DNA of 47,046 bases from a bacterium (GCA_035281585.1 DATEDP010000044.1:1-47046), one strand, 5' to 3'; shown: positions 39,201 to 46,046, numbered from the stretch's first letter. Made by a program: numbers and translations. Notes: generated from the sequence alone by a model not told the origin.

Positions 39201-39761
39201 TACGAGGAGCTCAAGCAGCGCCATGAGTTCATGGACAAGCAGTGCACCGACTTGACCGAGTCGCTGGACGCCCTGCAGCGGGCCCTCAACAAGATCAACC
39301 GAACCACCAAGAAGCGCTTCCAAGAAACCTTCGACACCGTCAACCAGCTCTTCCAAGAGGTCTTCCCCAAGCTCTTCAAGGGCGGCAAGGCCGAGCTCTT
39401 GCTCACCGACCCCGAGAACATCCTGGAGAGCGGCGTCGAGATCGTCGCGCAGCCCCCGGGCAAGAAGCTCCAGAGCGTTTCGCTGCTCTCGGGCGGCGAG
39501 AAGGCCTTGACCGCGGTCAGCTTGGTCTTCGCGATCTTCATCATCAAGCCCTCGCCCTTCTGCTTGCTGGACGAAGTCGACGCTCCGCTCGACGACGCCA
39601 ACATCGACCGTTTCAACGACATGGTCCGCTCCTTGGTCGACCGGTCGCAGTTCATCCTCATCACCCACAACAAGCGCACGATGGAGATGGCCGACACGCT
39701 TTACGGCATCACCATGGAGCAGCCCGGCGTCAGCAAATTAGTCAGTGTTCAATTGCAGTAG
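36201..39761 (+). CDS. smc: Chromosome segregation protein SMC
   Basis: SMC is the ATPase core of bacterial condensin and acts with ScpA/ScpB in chromosome organisation. The 1186-residue protein has the N-terminal ATPase lobe with Walker A GPNGCGKS (31-38) and the Q-loop region. Two long coiled-coil arms flank a hinge (about 510-680; AIYGTVADIVETDSHYE, DGEVVDPSGIVTGGSREGG). The C-terminal lobe has signature LSGGEKALTAV (near 1096) and Walker B FCLLDEVDAPLDD (near 1122). The start is TTG 36201, supported by GGAG eight bases upstream and by the usual opening MKIKRLEIQGFKSF. It ends at a GC-rich double hairpin. No scpA or scpB is in the window. Confidence 0.97.
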   Translation: MKIKRLEIQGFKSFPDRTVIDFQQGITSIVGPNGCGKSNIVDAIRWVMGEMSAKHLRGKAMEDVIFAGSQTRPPTNFAEVTMVMGNEDGRAPAAYANYSEIAVTRRLHRSGESEYAINKTPCRLRDIYDVFLGSGVGTKAYSIIEQGKIGQIITSKPEDRRTIIEEAAGISKFKSRKEAALRKIEATKGNLLRLADILAELKRQINSIDRQARKAERYRETEVELRDLDLHLSSHDFLRWNGELEELERGLKALEEGEAALSAEVAQQETQIETARLRLVELERQLMSLQEVLYEKNNSLQLHQAGIDYKGREIDSLGRQNEAATKDIEVVKGRLSELSQAVAAANESQVGIDLEFAAAQENSQNLEAELQAKSAEERDGAFAMERLSHEMMALLQSLSERGSRKEAVQRRKVDLAGRIGKDQAEIDEIDRLIGQQNAKLREIHAQLGEVKQFKLELIQQGDSIASNIAGQREERAQAEAKLHELKDKLALKRSRLHSLEELERNFEGYKDGVRNVMTKRSQLDPDSAIYGTVADIVETDSHYEMAVGAVLGERLQYVVVKSQEAGVEALQYLKTESMGRLSCIPLEVREEGEDAHFPYGEEHGVLGPLQHFVRVKRDYDKVGRYLFGDVVLVQNLNRALDLWSSNGHRKTLVTLDGEVVDPSGIVTGGSREGGAQAILEKKREIKELRHEVGVVEAQVREQVSQVERCGARIQMLEQSLEALKRDSHSEELKIVHQEQDLNHLQTELRRLTERRDKLSLEISAAMQEESDLVREIEELEAEILGIETKKTEAQAKTEETKLRQAELRTALDLLRQQTFEQKSRLALVAEKKSNLERELQRMVEERAAAQQQLDERHASISAANQQVAQLKREIEESRELLAKLVVEIQEREAKAVGLRDEIQGLKDLIASLEASLRQNRTQAEGLRQELHQRVLGLSEGRTKVQLLKQQIFERYHVDLVEKAPEFAERPIERETQAAKVAELRERLEKIGPVNLGAIEEYEELKQRHEFMDKQCTDLTESLDALQRALNKINRTTKKRFQETFDTVNQLFQEVFPKLFKGGKAELLLTDPENILESGVEIVAQPPGKKLQSVSLLSGGEKALTAVSLVFAIFIIKPSPFCLLDEVDAPLDDANIDRFNDMVRSLVDRSQFILITHNKRTMEMADTLYGITMEQPGVSKLVSVQLQ

Positions 39762-39804
39762 CCCTCCCCCCTCGCGGGGGAGGGTGGTTTCGCCCAGCGA
39801 AACC
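39762..39804. repeat. Double-hairpin repeat after smc
   Basis: Two perfect stems side by side: CCCTCCCCC/GGGGGAGGG with loop CTCGC, then GGTTTCGC/GCGAAACC with loop CCA. It begins one base after the smc TAG and ends 12 bases before the convergent gene's stop. The second stem is a common interspersed palindrome in bacterial genomes. It likely terminates or insulates both transcripts. Confidence 0.75.
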
Positions 39805-39815
39805 GGGAGAGGGGA

Positions 39816-40451
39816 CTAATAAGCGCTCGAGCCGTTGCTGACCCGCGAAGCCCCCCGGAACAGAGCCAGGGCCGCCGCGATCTCGTCGGAGCTGTGGAGG
39901 ACGCTGCCCAAGGCGCCCCAGCGCTGGGCCATCTCGGGAGTTTTGCCGAGGCTTTGGCCGATCCGATAGCCGCCGTAGGCCAAGCCCAAGCTGATCACGC
40001 CGACGCCGAAGTCGGTCGAGGCCTCGCGGAGCGCCGCCCGGTCGTCGGCCCGCCAGGCGGCGACGCCATTCCAAGTGCCGCGCGCGATGAAGACCCCCGA
40101 AACTCCGGTGCCGAGCCAAAGGAGGCCGCGGGAGAATGCCCGGGCGTAGGGATTGGGCAGCCAAGCCCCCAGCGCGACGATGGTGCCGACCACGCCGCCG
40201 ACCACGATGGGGTGCTCGTAGGCGTCGTGTAGCATCCGGCGGCCGCCTCGCGGCAAGCCCAGGATCATTTCGGTGAGGAATTCGCCGGTCGAAATCTCGT
40301 GATAGCTCGTCACCCGTTGAATTTCGGCCTCCCGGCGGCGGCGGAAGTCTTCCATCGCGTTGAGCCGGCGGGCCAAGGGCGAGGGCTCGGGCGGGGGCGC
40401 CGAAGCTATCGGGATGCTTGGGGTAAAGGGTCGTCGCGGCGGCGGGGTCAT
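39816..40451 (-). CDS. Membrane protein of unknown function
   Basis: A 211-residue protein. The first 50 residues are Pro/Arg-rich (MTPPPRRPFTPSIPIASAPP), followed by a charged helix (NAMEDFRRRREAEIQR). Three hydrophobic segments come next (about 93-110, 122-142 and 162-180), and the C-terminal helix carries DEIAAALALFRGASRV. No family is recognised. I start at ATG 40451 (GGAAAGG upstream) rather than TTG 40538, because the longer frame would run through the putative operator and promoter. A copy of the TGAAA-N5-TTTCA box lies 26 bases upstream of the ATG, linking it to the cluster that follows. Confidence 0.65.
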   Translation of the reverse strand: MTPPPRRPFTPSIPIASAPPPEPSPLARRLNAMEDFRRRREAEIQRVTSYHEISTGEFLTEMILGLPRGGRRMLHDAYEHPIVVGGVVGTIVALGAWLPNPYARAFSRGLLWLGTGVSGVFIARGTWNGVAAWRADDRAALREASTDFGVGVISLGLAYGGYRIGQSLGKTPEMAQRWGALGSVLHSSDEIAAALALFRGASRVSNGSSAY

Positions 40452-40476
40452 GGTGTCGTAGCCTTTCCAAAACAAA

Positions 40477-40491
40477 TGAAAACAATTTTCA
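40477..40491. promoter_or_regulatory. Fur-like 15-bp inverted repeat, site 1
   Basis: TGAAAACAATTTTCA. First of five sites of form TGAAA-N5-TTTCA between 40.4 and 44.6 kb. It lies upstream of the minus-strand membrane protein gene, downstream of a possible -35 (TTGACG on the minus strand at 40526-40521). Symmetry and spacing match a 7-1-7 Fur-family box; the regulator is inferred. Confidence 0.6.
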
Positions 40492-40565
40492 AAAATGTAG
40501 AAATCCGAATCGGCGCCCCGCGTCAAGAAAAAATTCAAATTTTAAAGGGCTTTTTTGATTTCTGA

Positions 40566-40594
40566 TTGACAGCCGCCAGGCCCTCCACTAGCTA
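40566..40594 (+). promoter_or_regulatory. Promoter of the di-haem peroxidase gene
   Basis: TTGACA at 40566-40571, 17-base spacer, TAGCTA at 40589-40594. The -35 is perfect; the -10 is weak. The 15-bp operator-like site at 40596-40610 begins one base after the -10, covering the expected transcription start, as in repressed promoters. Confidence 0.5.
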
Positions 40595-40595
40595 G

Positions 40596-40610
40596 CGAAA
40601 GCTATTTTCA
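40596..40610. promoter_or_regulatory. Fur-like 15-bp inverted repeat, site 2
   Basis: CGAAAGCTATTTTCA, one mismatch from the TGAAA-N5-TTTCA form. It overlaps the predicted start of transcription of the peroxidase gene, 15 bases before its ATG. Shares the 6-base core GAAAGC and TTTTCA with site 3 read on the other strand. Confidence 0.6.
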
Positions 40611-40624
40611 GCTTAGGAGAGCCC

Positions 40625-42313
40625 ATGGAAAAGCGGCGTTTGGATTGGAAGTTCTTGTTCGTTTTCGGCCTCGCGGTCTTGTCGGCCTGCGCTTCGCCGA
40701 TCGTCCCCGAAGAGGAAGAAGAGGAGGCCGATCCGGCCGAGGTCGCGATCGGCGAGCGGCTGTTCCAGGAAACCCGCTTCGCCCAATTTTTCTTCGCCAA
40801 TTCGGCCGGCGTGAACCAGGCCCTCGCCGTCGGCGATCCGGTCCTCGACATCAGCGAGACTTTGGCGGCGGCCTTGCCCGGGCCTTTCGCCGGCAAGTCG
40901 ATGAACTGCGCCGCCTGTCACCTGGTCGACCAGCAGTTGAACGTCAGCGGCGGCGGAATGCGGACCTACACCGATTTCGCCGAGCGCTCTCCGATCCCGG
41001 CCCGCGAGGACGGCAAGACCCATGCGCCGCGAAATTCGCCGCCGCTGGTGAACTCGGCCCTGCCGCGGCCCGGCGATCTCTTCCTCCACTTCGACGGCGA
41101 GTTCGCGACGATGCCGGATTTGGTCAAGGGGACCCTCACCGGCCGTAATTTCGGCTGGCTGCCGGGCGAAGCCGATACCGCGATCGCCCATGTCGCCAAG
41201 ATCATCCGCGAGGACGACGGTCTGGGCGACATCGCCCAGAGCTTCGACGGCCTGGCCTATCGGACCCTGCTTACCGGCACCGACCCCAACATTCCGGCTG
41301 ACTTCCGCCTGCCGCCGGAATTCCGGATCGACGTGGCTTCGGCCAGCGACCAACAGATCTTCGAGGCCGTGGCCAAGCTGGTCTCGGTTTACGTCAATCA
41401 ATTGATTTTTTCCCAGGATGCCCGGGGCAATTTCAACTTGTCGCCCTTCGATGAGTTCCTGCGGCTCAACGAATTGCCGCGCCAGCCCGAAGCCGGCGAA
41501 TCCGATCTCGACTACAGCCGCCGGCTGCTCGCGGCGGTCGATAACCTGCCCAATCCGGTTTTCGTGGCCGCCGGCAGCAAGAGCTTCGCTTTCCACGACC
41601 AGCCCTTTGAGTTCGGCCCGGCCGAGCTCGAAGGAATGAGGATCTTTTTCCGCGAGCCTTCGGCCTTGCCGCTTCCGCCGACCGAGGTCGCCGGTGGAGG
41701 CATCGGCAATTGCATCGCCTGTCACGCCGCGCCGGCCTTCAGCGATTTCAGCTTCCACAACACCGGCGCCACCCAGCGCGAGTATAACGGGCTCCACGGC
41801 GACGGCGCCTTCCAGGCGCTTTTCGTTCCGGACTATGCCGCTCGCCAAGCCGATCCCCAGGCATGGTTGCCGGCCTCGGCGCTCTATCCCAACGGGACCG
41901 GCGTCTTTTTGAGCATTCCTCAAGCCGACCGGCCCGAGCTGACCGATCTGGGGCTTTGGAACGTCTTCGCCAACGACGCCGTTTCCAAGCCCCAGGCCGG
42001 ACTGCGCGATCTGCTCTGCCGCCGCTTGAACGACGTCAATTCGCCTTGCACCGCTCAGGAGCTTTTGCCCCTGGCCTTGGCGGCCTTCAAGACGCCGGGG
42101 CTCCGCGATCTCGGCCATTCCGATCCCTACATGCATAACGGCAAATTCCCGACTCTCGAGGCGGTGGCTCTCCACTACCTCCAATTCTCGGAGCAGGCTC
42201 GGAACGGCGGGATGCGCAATCCGCCGGCCGAGTTCCAGGGCATGGCCCTGCGAGGCGAGAACTTGCCGCTCTTGGTGAAGTTCCTGGATTCGCTGAACGA
42301 GGATTACGAGTAG
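40625..42313 (+). CDS. Di-haem cytochrome c peroxidase / MauG-family lipoprotein
   Basis: A 562-residue exported lipoprotein (lipobox LSAC, Cys22, followed by an acidic EEEEEE stretch). It has two c-type haem sites, CAACH at 95-99 and CIACH at 363-367, the two-domain layout of bacterial di-haem peroxidases and MauG enzymes. The C-terminal signature FKTPGLRDLGHSDPYMHNGK supplies the distal-side family motif. It is longer than classical CcpA (about 320 residues), so it belongs to the larger MauG-like group. Probable role: peroxide reduction or oxidative modification in the periplasm; the substrate is unknown. AGGAGAG precedes the ATG. The promoter carries a Fur-like box, so iron or peroxide control is likely. 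A strong terminator follows. Confidence 0.9.
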   Translation: MEKRRLDWKFLFVFGLAVLSACASPIVPEEEEEEADPAEVAIGERLFQETRFAQFFFANSAGVNQALAVGDPVLDISETLAAALPGPFAGKSMNCAACHLVDQQLNVSGGGMRTYTDFAERSPIPAREDGKTHAPRNSPPLVNSALPRPGDLFLHFDGEFATMPDLVKGTLTGRNFGWLPGEADTAIAHVAKIIREDDGLGDIAQSFDGLAYRTLLTGTDPNIPADFRLPPEFRIDVASASDQQIFEAVAKLVSVYVNQLIFSQDARGNFNLSPFDEFLRLNELPRQPEAGESDLDYSRRLLAAVDNLPNPVFVAAGSKSFAFHDQPFEFGPAELEGMRIFFREPSALPLPPTEVAGGGIGNCIACHAAPAFSDFSFHNTGATQREYNGLHGDGAFQALFVPDYAARQADPQAWLPASALYPNGTGVFLSIPQADRPELTDLGLWNVFANDAVSKPQAGLRDLLCRRLNDVNSPCTAQELLPLALAAFKTPGLRDLGHSDPYMHNGKFPTLEAVALHYLQFSEQARNGGMRNPPAEFQGMALRGENLPLLVKFLDSLNEDYE

Positions 42314-42339
42314 GGGCGGGGGCTTGCTCCCGCCCTTTT
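42314..42339 (+). terminator. Intrinsic terminator after the peroxidase gene
   Basis: GGGCGGG and CCCGCCC arms, extended by one or two inner pairs, followed by TTTT. It begins directly after the TAG stop. Confidence 0.8.
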
Positions 42340-42362
42340 GCACGGAGAGGGTTGGGCGGACA

Positions 42363-42387
42363 GGGCACCCGCAAGGGGTGCCCCTAC
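42363..42387. repeat. Dispersed palindrome family R3, copy 2 (contains a stop codon)
   Basis: Exact inverted copy of 24144-24168. Read on the minus strand, its TAG (42386-42384) is the stop of the barrel-like gene, just as the TAG of copy 1 is the stop of glyQS. Confidence 0.85.
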
Positions 42388-43367
42388 TTGGTGAAAGGCA
42401 CGGCGCCGCTGAAGGCGGTTTGCAGCCCCAAGAAAACCTGATTGGAGGCATAGTACTGGCCGTGAACTCCCCGATATCCCATCGAGAGCAGGAAGGATTC
42501 GCTGGGATAGTAGCCGGCCGAGAACTCGAGGTGATTCTCGCTGATCGCAATCGGCGGGTTGGCCTCGCTGTCGGCGGTGGTCGACTGGGTGATCCAAGAG
42601 TAGGCTCCGCGGAAGAGGAAATTGTCCGGCGCCAGCATCAGGGCCAAGGTCACCGCGCTGCGCTCTTCCACCGCCGAACCTTGAAAACCGCCGTAGCGGT
42701 GGGTGAAGCCGAAAACTCCCGAAAACATCCCATACTCCAAAGCCGCGCCGATCCCCTGTCCGTGGACTAGGCCGGGCTGAGACTTGAAGGAGGTGGCTTC
42801 GGCCTCGGGCTGGACCGTTCCATAGGCCGCCAAGGTCAGGGTCGGGGCCTCGCTGTGATCCTCCAAGCCTAGAGTCACCAGGCCCTCGAGGATTCCGAAG
42901 TGCGAACGGTCCTTGCTCTTGAGATAAGCGACATTGGTCTTGAGCTCGCGGAGGGTGCCTTCGTCATTGTCGATGTGATAGAGCGCTTCGCCGCCGAAGA
43001 TGCCGAGGTCGGGGACGATATTGGCGAAGTTGGCCGCGACGCTGTAGGCCCGGTTGGTGAGAAGGCCCTCGACCTCGGTCTTCTCGTAATGGTGACGGCC
43101 GAGGCGCAGGTAAAAGGAGTCGCGAATCGCGAGACCGCCGCTCAGGGTGAAATTGAAAGGCGGGGTGAGGTCGTAGTGATCGACGCCGAGCGGGGAGGCA
43201 TCGACGTCGTGCAAGCTGCCTTCGAGGCCGCCTTCAAGGAAGACCGGCTCGTACTCGAGGCCGAGCCCGCCCTCGAGCTTGAAGCCCAAAGGGTAGGTCG
43301 TCGTATCCTGAAAGTTGGCCGGAAGAACGCCTACTCCGGCGATGTTCCAGCGAAATTCGTCCCCCAT
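42384..43367 (-). CDS. Beta-barrel-like protein without a signal peptide
   Basis: A 327-residue protein made of alternating amphipathic strands rich in Gly, aromatic and polar residues (LGLEYEPVFLEGGLEG, SFYLRLGRHHYEKTEV, TLTLAAYGTV, SVAANFANI, FSAGYYPSESFLLSMGYRG, NQVFLGLQTAF). This resembles an outer-membrane porin or channel. It starts MGDEFRWNIAGVG with no hydrophobic leader. Upstream in frame there is a stop and no other start codon, so the lack of a signal is real for this sequence. GAGAGAGGAG lies just before ATG 43367, very close. A Fur-like box is 35 bases upstream. The stop is inside repeat R3. It may be a truncated gene or a non-exported barrel-like protein. Confidence 0.65.
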   Translation of the reverse strand: MGDEFRWNIAGVGVLPANFQDTTTYPLGFKLEGGLGLEYEPVFLEGGLEGSLHDVDASPLGVDHYDLTPPFNFTLSGGLAIRDSFYLRLGRHHYEKTEVEGLLTNRAYSVAANFANIVPDLGIFGGEALYHIDNDEGTLRELKTNVAYLKSKDRSHFGILEGLVTLGLEDHSEAPTLTLAAYGTVQPEAEATSFKSQPGLVHGQGIGAALEYGMFSGVFGFTHRYGGFQGSAVEERSAVTLALMLAPDNFLFRGAYSWITQSTTADSEANPPIAISENHLEFSAGYYPSESFLLSMGYRGVHGQYYASNQVFLGLQTAFSGAVPFTK

Positions 43368-43401
43368 GGCTCCTCTCTCAGACCCTCTTGCCCTTAATTA
43401 G

Positions 43402-43416
43402 TGAAAACAGCTTTCA
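43402..43416. promoter_or_regulatory. Fur-like 15-bp inverted repeat, site 3
   Basis: TGAAAACAGCTTTCA, upstream of the barrel-like gene on the minus strand. On that strand it reads TGAAAGCTGTTTTCA, matching site 2 at 13 of 15 positions. Flanking TTA/TAA-type bases extend the symmetry. Confidence 0.6.
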
Positions 43417-43492
43417 GCTTATCGCCGGGCGATCGCAAAAGTTTCGCCTTGGTGGGGCGGGCCTGAAGGCCCTTGCTACAATAATGTGGCGA

Positions 43493-43508
43493 GGGGCTTT
43501 AGCCCCGC
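43493..43508. repeat. Dispersed palindrome, second copy of the 15923 hairpin core
   Basis: GGGGCTTTAGCCCCGC, identical to 15923-15938. Here no T-run follows on the plus strand, so it is less likely a terminator by itself. Confidence 0.7.
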
Positions 43509-43533
43509 TTCCTCAGTCCCGCTTCCTCATAAT

Positions 43534-43571
43534 AAAAAACGGGGCCGGCTTTGAAGCCGGGCCCCGTTTTT
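43534..43571 (-). terminator. Strong intrinsic terminator
   Basis: A long stem, ACGGGGCC-GGCTT paired with AAGCCGGGCCCCGT (one bulged base), flanked by A6 and T5, so it can work in both directions. On the minus strand it lies 25 bases after the stop of the 209-residue protein gene and ends the two-gene unit. Confidence 0.85.
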
Positions 43572-43595
43572 AGCGGGTTTGTTGGGAAGCTTTTT

Positions 43596-44225
43596 TTAAG
43601 CGTAATAAGCTCGAAGGCCGCGCAAGGCCGACTCGATGCTGGCGCTGGCGAACATCGCATCGTTGAAGCCGATGTCTTCGTCGCTGCCGCCGACTTGAAA
43701 ATCGTAGGCATAGGCCGCGAAGACGGCGTCGACCGGATCCATGCCGGGTCGGGGATCGAGCTCGGTGACGTCATGGGACTGAAAGACGGCCCGAATGTCT
43801 CGCTGCACCGACTCGTCGCGGATGCGTCGCCAGCCTTGGCCGCGGGCCGAGCACTCGGCCATCAGGCTTTGGGCGGCGCTACGGCCACCGCCGGAGTCCA
43901 AGCGGCCGATGGTTTCCTGCAGCTGGTTGTAGGCGGCCCGGCTTTCGTTGGCCGCGATCAGCCGATCGCCGTCGGCCGCCCGATTGAGGGCGGCGATGGC
44001 CAGGCGGGCTTCGGCGAGATCGAGTTGCCGGCCTTCGTCAGGCGCGGCTTCGCCTTCGGCTCGCTCGTTGACGGCGGCGGCCGCCCAAAATGTGTTGTTG
44101 ATTTGGTCGATCGACGATTGCCGGCTGGAGGTTTCCCAGCCTAAAAACTCACGAGCGCAGGCTCGTTCGATGGTTTGGCGGTACAGGGCTTCGACTTCGG
44201 GGCATAGTGTGAAAGTTCGGGACAC
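43596..44225 (-). CDS. Protein of unknown function (209 residues)
   Basis: No family recognised. The start is GTG 44225, supported by AGAGGAAACC just upstream. The sequence is largely helical: SSIDQINNTFWAAAAVNERA, then RQLDLAEARLAIAALNRAAD, ESRAAYNQLQETIGRL, ending ESALRGLRAYYA. No signal peptide or membrane segment is visible; two cysteines are near the N-terminus (TLCPEVE and RACARE). The gene follows the 68-residue gene by 12 bases on the same strand and ends at a strong terminator, so these two form an operon under the Fur-like site at 44460. Probably cytosolic. Confidence 0.65.
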   Translation of the reverse strand: MSRTFTLCPEVEALYRQTIERACAREFLGWETSSRQSSIDQINNTFWAAAAVNERAEGEAAPDEGRQLDLAEARLAIAALNRAADGDRLIAANESRAAYNQLQETIGRLDSGGGRSAAQSLMAECSARGQGWRRIRDESVQRDIRAVFQSHDVTELDPRPGMDPVDAVFAAYAYDFQVGGSDEDIGFNDAMFASASIESALRGLRAYYA

Positions 44226-44237
44226 GGTTTCCTCTTT

Positions 44238-44444
44238 TTAGTGGGCGAGATGAGGCGAATAGGGCTGGGAAAAGCCCTTGCTCTGCCGTTCATGCTTGGC
44301 CAAAACCTCTTGGGCGGCCTCGATCAGCGATTTCAGCTCCTCGACTTCGAGGAAGAAGGCGCTGCGCCCCAAATAGAGGGTGGCGTGGCCGCTGGGGCAG
44401 ATCGAGACCCCATAGTGGGGTTTGTTTTGACATTCCTGGCTCAT
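44238..44444 (-). CDS. Small protein with CPSGHATLYLGR motif (68 residues)
   Basis: A 68-residue protein, first of a two-gene unit. AAGGAGG precedes ATG 44444 at ideal spacing, which supports translation. The N-terminal half has MSQECQNKPHYGVSICPSGH, with cysteines at 5 and 16 and histidines at 10 and 20 that could bind a metal. A strand LYLGRSAFFLEVEEL and a helix LKSLIEAAQEVLAKHERQ follow. I do not recognise the family. A Fur-like box lies 16 bases upstream, so metal-responsive expression is possible. Confidence 0.7.
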   Translation of the reverse strand: MSQECQNKPHYGVSICPSGHATLYLGRSAFFLEVEELKSLIEAAQEVLAKHERQSKGFSQPYSPHLAH

Positions 44445-44459
44445 CGCGCCCTCCTTATT

Positions 44460-44474
44460 TGAAAGTTAATTTCA
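44460..44474. promoter_or_regulatory. Fur-like 15-bp inverted repeat, site 4
   Basis: TGAAAGTTAATTTCA, extended by T and A to a perfect TTGAAA/TTTCAA pair. It lies between the start of the 68-residue gene and a minus-strand promoter with TTGACA (44513-44508) and TAAACC (44490-44485). Confidence 0.6.
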
Positions 44475-44506
44475 ATTAAGTGATGGTTTAGGAAACATTA
44501 AGAGAA

Positions 44507-44535
44507 TTGTCAAAGAAAAATGGGAAATAGTTAAT
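44507..44535 (+). promoter_or_regulatory. Promoter of the DUF2490 gene, overlapping a divergent -35
   Basis: TTGTCA at 44507-44512, 17-base spacer, GTTAAT at 44530-44535. The -35 overlaps the TTGACA of the divergent minus-strand promoter, so the two genes share one control region. The Fur-like site 5 starts on the last base of the -10. Confidence 0.55.
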
Positions 44536-44549
44536 GAAATATATTTTCA
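44535..44549. promoter_or_regulatory. Fur-like 15-bp inverted repeat, site 5
   Basis: TGAAATATATTTTCA, abutting the -10 of the plus-strand promoter and covering the expected start of transcription of the DUF2490 gene. Its placement matches that of site 2 relative to the peroxidase promoter. Confidence 0.6.
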
Positions 44550-44649
44550 ATACGAAGCCGCAGTGTTCACCGCGAATTCACCGAACCGGCTTGAGGTCTT
44601 TTCGGAACTCCCGCAAAAAGACTGCAAACCTTAGATGGGGGTGTGTTCC

Positions 44650-45294
44650 ATGAGGAAGAAGCTTTGCGGCCTGCTGGCCGCACTGGGGATTTGCTTCAGC
44701 GTTTCGGCTCAGGCTCAGTCCGATTTCCAGCTCTGGACCGAGCTCAAGTATGCCCATCCTTTCGGGAAGTCGCCTTGGACTCTGCACTGGGCCACCGAGA
44801 ATCGCTGGGGCGACGACGTCACCAACTACATCACGTTCAACACGACCCTGGGCTTCGACTACCGGGTCTTCAAGTGGTTCAAGCCCGGTTTTTTCTATCG
44901 CTTCGAGAAATCGGACGGAAAACCCCGGGAGAACCGGATCTTTCCTCAAGCCGAGTTCATCGGGCGACTGGGGCCGGTCGAAGGCTCGACTCGCCAACGC
45001 TTCGAGATCCGGTTTTTCCCCGATGAGACGCGCTTCCGCTATCGCTCGCGATTCAAGGTGGCTTTCCCGATCAAGGCCAAGCCGGTCTCGTTTTCGCCGT
45101 ATCTCTCGGAGGAGATCTTCGTCGAGCCGAGCAACGGCGGCTTCAACCAAAACCGCTTCGCCGCCGGCAATGCCTTCGGCTTTCTGGAGGGCAAGATCGT
45201 CTTCGATCTTTATTACATGCTGCGGATGGACCAAGCCGACCCCGATTGGAGCAAGAAGCACATCCTGGGTACTTCGTTAGGTCTTAAGTTCTAG
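44650..45294 (+). CDS. DUF2490-type outer-membrane protein
   Basis: A 214-residue protein with a signal peptide (MRKKLCGLLAALGICFSVSAQAQ). The mature part is of DUF2490 type: SDFQLWTELKYAHPF, TENRWGDDVTNY, GFDYRVFKWFKPGFFYRF, FSPYLSEEIFVEPSNGGFNQNR is the usual arginine-ending block (quoted part: SEEIFVEPSNGGFNQ), and the final strand LGTSLGLKF ends in Phe, as outer-membrane barrels do. Function of the family is unknown. Start ATG 44650 follows a GGGGGTG; ATG 44635 upstream would put MGVCS before the signal and is less likely. The last 18 bases overlap the convergent exonuclease gene. Confidence 0.87.
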   Translation: MRKKLCGLLAALGICFSVSAQAQSDFQLWTELKYAHPFGKSPWTLHWATENRWGDDVTNYITFNTTLGFDYRVFKWFKPGFFYRFEKSDGKPRENRIFPQAEFIGRLGPVEGSTRQRFEIRFFPDETRFRYRSRFKVAFPIKAKPVSFSPYLSEEIFVEPSNGGFNQNRFAAGNAFGFLEGKIVFDLYYMLRMDQADPDWSKKHILGTSLGLKF

Positions 45295-46044
45295 GATGAG
45301 GGGGCAGTGATCCGAACCCTGGACTTCGGGTTGGTGATAGATCTTCTCGACCCGGCCGCGCAGCTCCGGCGTGATGAAGAAGTAATCAATCCTCCAGCCG
45401 ATGTTCCGCGGCCGGGCGCCGGAGCGGTAGGACCACCAAGTATAATGATTGGGGTCGGGGGTTCTTTCCCGAAAAATATCGACGAAGCCGCTGGCGATGA
45501 ACTTGTCGACCCAGGCCCGTTCCTCGGGGAGGAAGCCGGTGTTCATCTCATTCTCCTTGGGCCGGGCCAAGTCGATCTCGCGGTGGGCGGTGTTGTAGTC
45601 GCCGCAGAGGATGACCGGCTTGCCGGTCTTTTGGCGGAGGCCGTGAGCATATTCCATCACGGTGTCGCTGTAGCGCAGTTTGTAGGGCACCCTGCCCAGG
45701 TCGGGCTGGCCGTTGGGAAAGTAGCCGGTGATCAGGTGGAAGTCGTCGAATTCGGCGCTCAAAGTCCGGCCTTCGTCGTCGAACTCCGGCCGGCTCAGGC
45801 CTTCGACCACCGAAAGGGCTTGGCGGTTCAGGAAGATGGCGACGCCGCTGTAACCCTTCTTCTTGGCGGAGGACCAATGGCTGTTATAACCTAAGGGCTG
45901 GCGCAGCTCCGGCTCCAATTGGTCGGGATGGCACTTGGTTTCCTGGAGGCAAACCACATCGGGTTTCTCCTGGGCCAGCCAATCGAGCAGGCCTTTTCTG
46001 GCGGCGGCGCGTATGCCATTGACGTTCCAACAAGCGATTTTCAT
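45277..46044 (-). CDS. xthA: Exodeoxyribonuclease III
   Basis: Apurinic/apyrimidinic endonuclease and 3-prime exonuclease of the EEP fold, for base-excision repair in the cytosol. The 255-residue protein has all motifs: MKIACWNVNGIRAAARKG, VVCLQETK (Glu), YSGVAIF, GDYNTAHREIDLARP (catalytic Asp/Asn), TWWSYR, WRIDYFFIT and GSDHCPLIL (terminal Asp-His). Length is usual for the ExoA/XthA group. AAGGGG lies eight bases before the ATG. The gene is divergent from the CAP/SCP gene with only two bases between the start codons, and its 3-prime end overlaps the DUF2490 gene. Confidence 0.96.
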   Translation of the reverse strand: MKIACWNVNGIRAAARKGLLDWLAQEKPDVVCLQETKCHPDQLEPELRQPLGYNSHWSSAKKKGYSGVAIFLNRQALSVVEGLSRPEFDDEGRTLSAEFDDFHLITGYFPNGQPDLGRVPYKLRYSDTVMEYAHGLRQKTGKPVILCGDYNTAHREIDLARPKENEMNTGFLPEERAWVDKFIASGFVDIFRERTPDPNHYTWWSYRSGARPRNIGWRIDYFFITPELRGRVEKIYHQPEVQGSDHCPLILELKT

Positions 46045-46046
46045 AA

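Noticed and set aside
40613-42550. A 645-residue minus-strand frame opposite the di-haem peroxidase
   Set aside because: Runs through the peroxidase promoter, its terminator and repeat R3, and shows no domain; the plus-strand gene has two haem motifs and a signal peptide.
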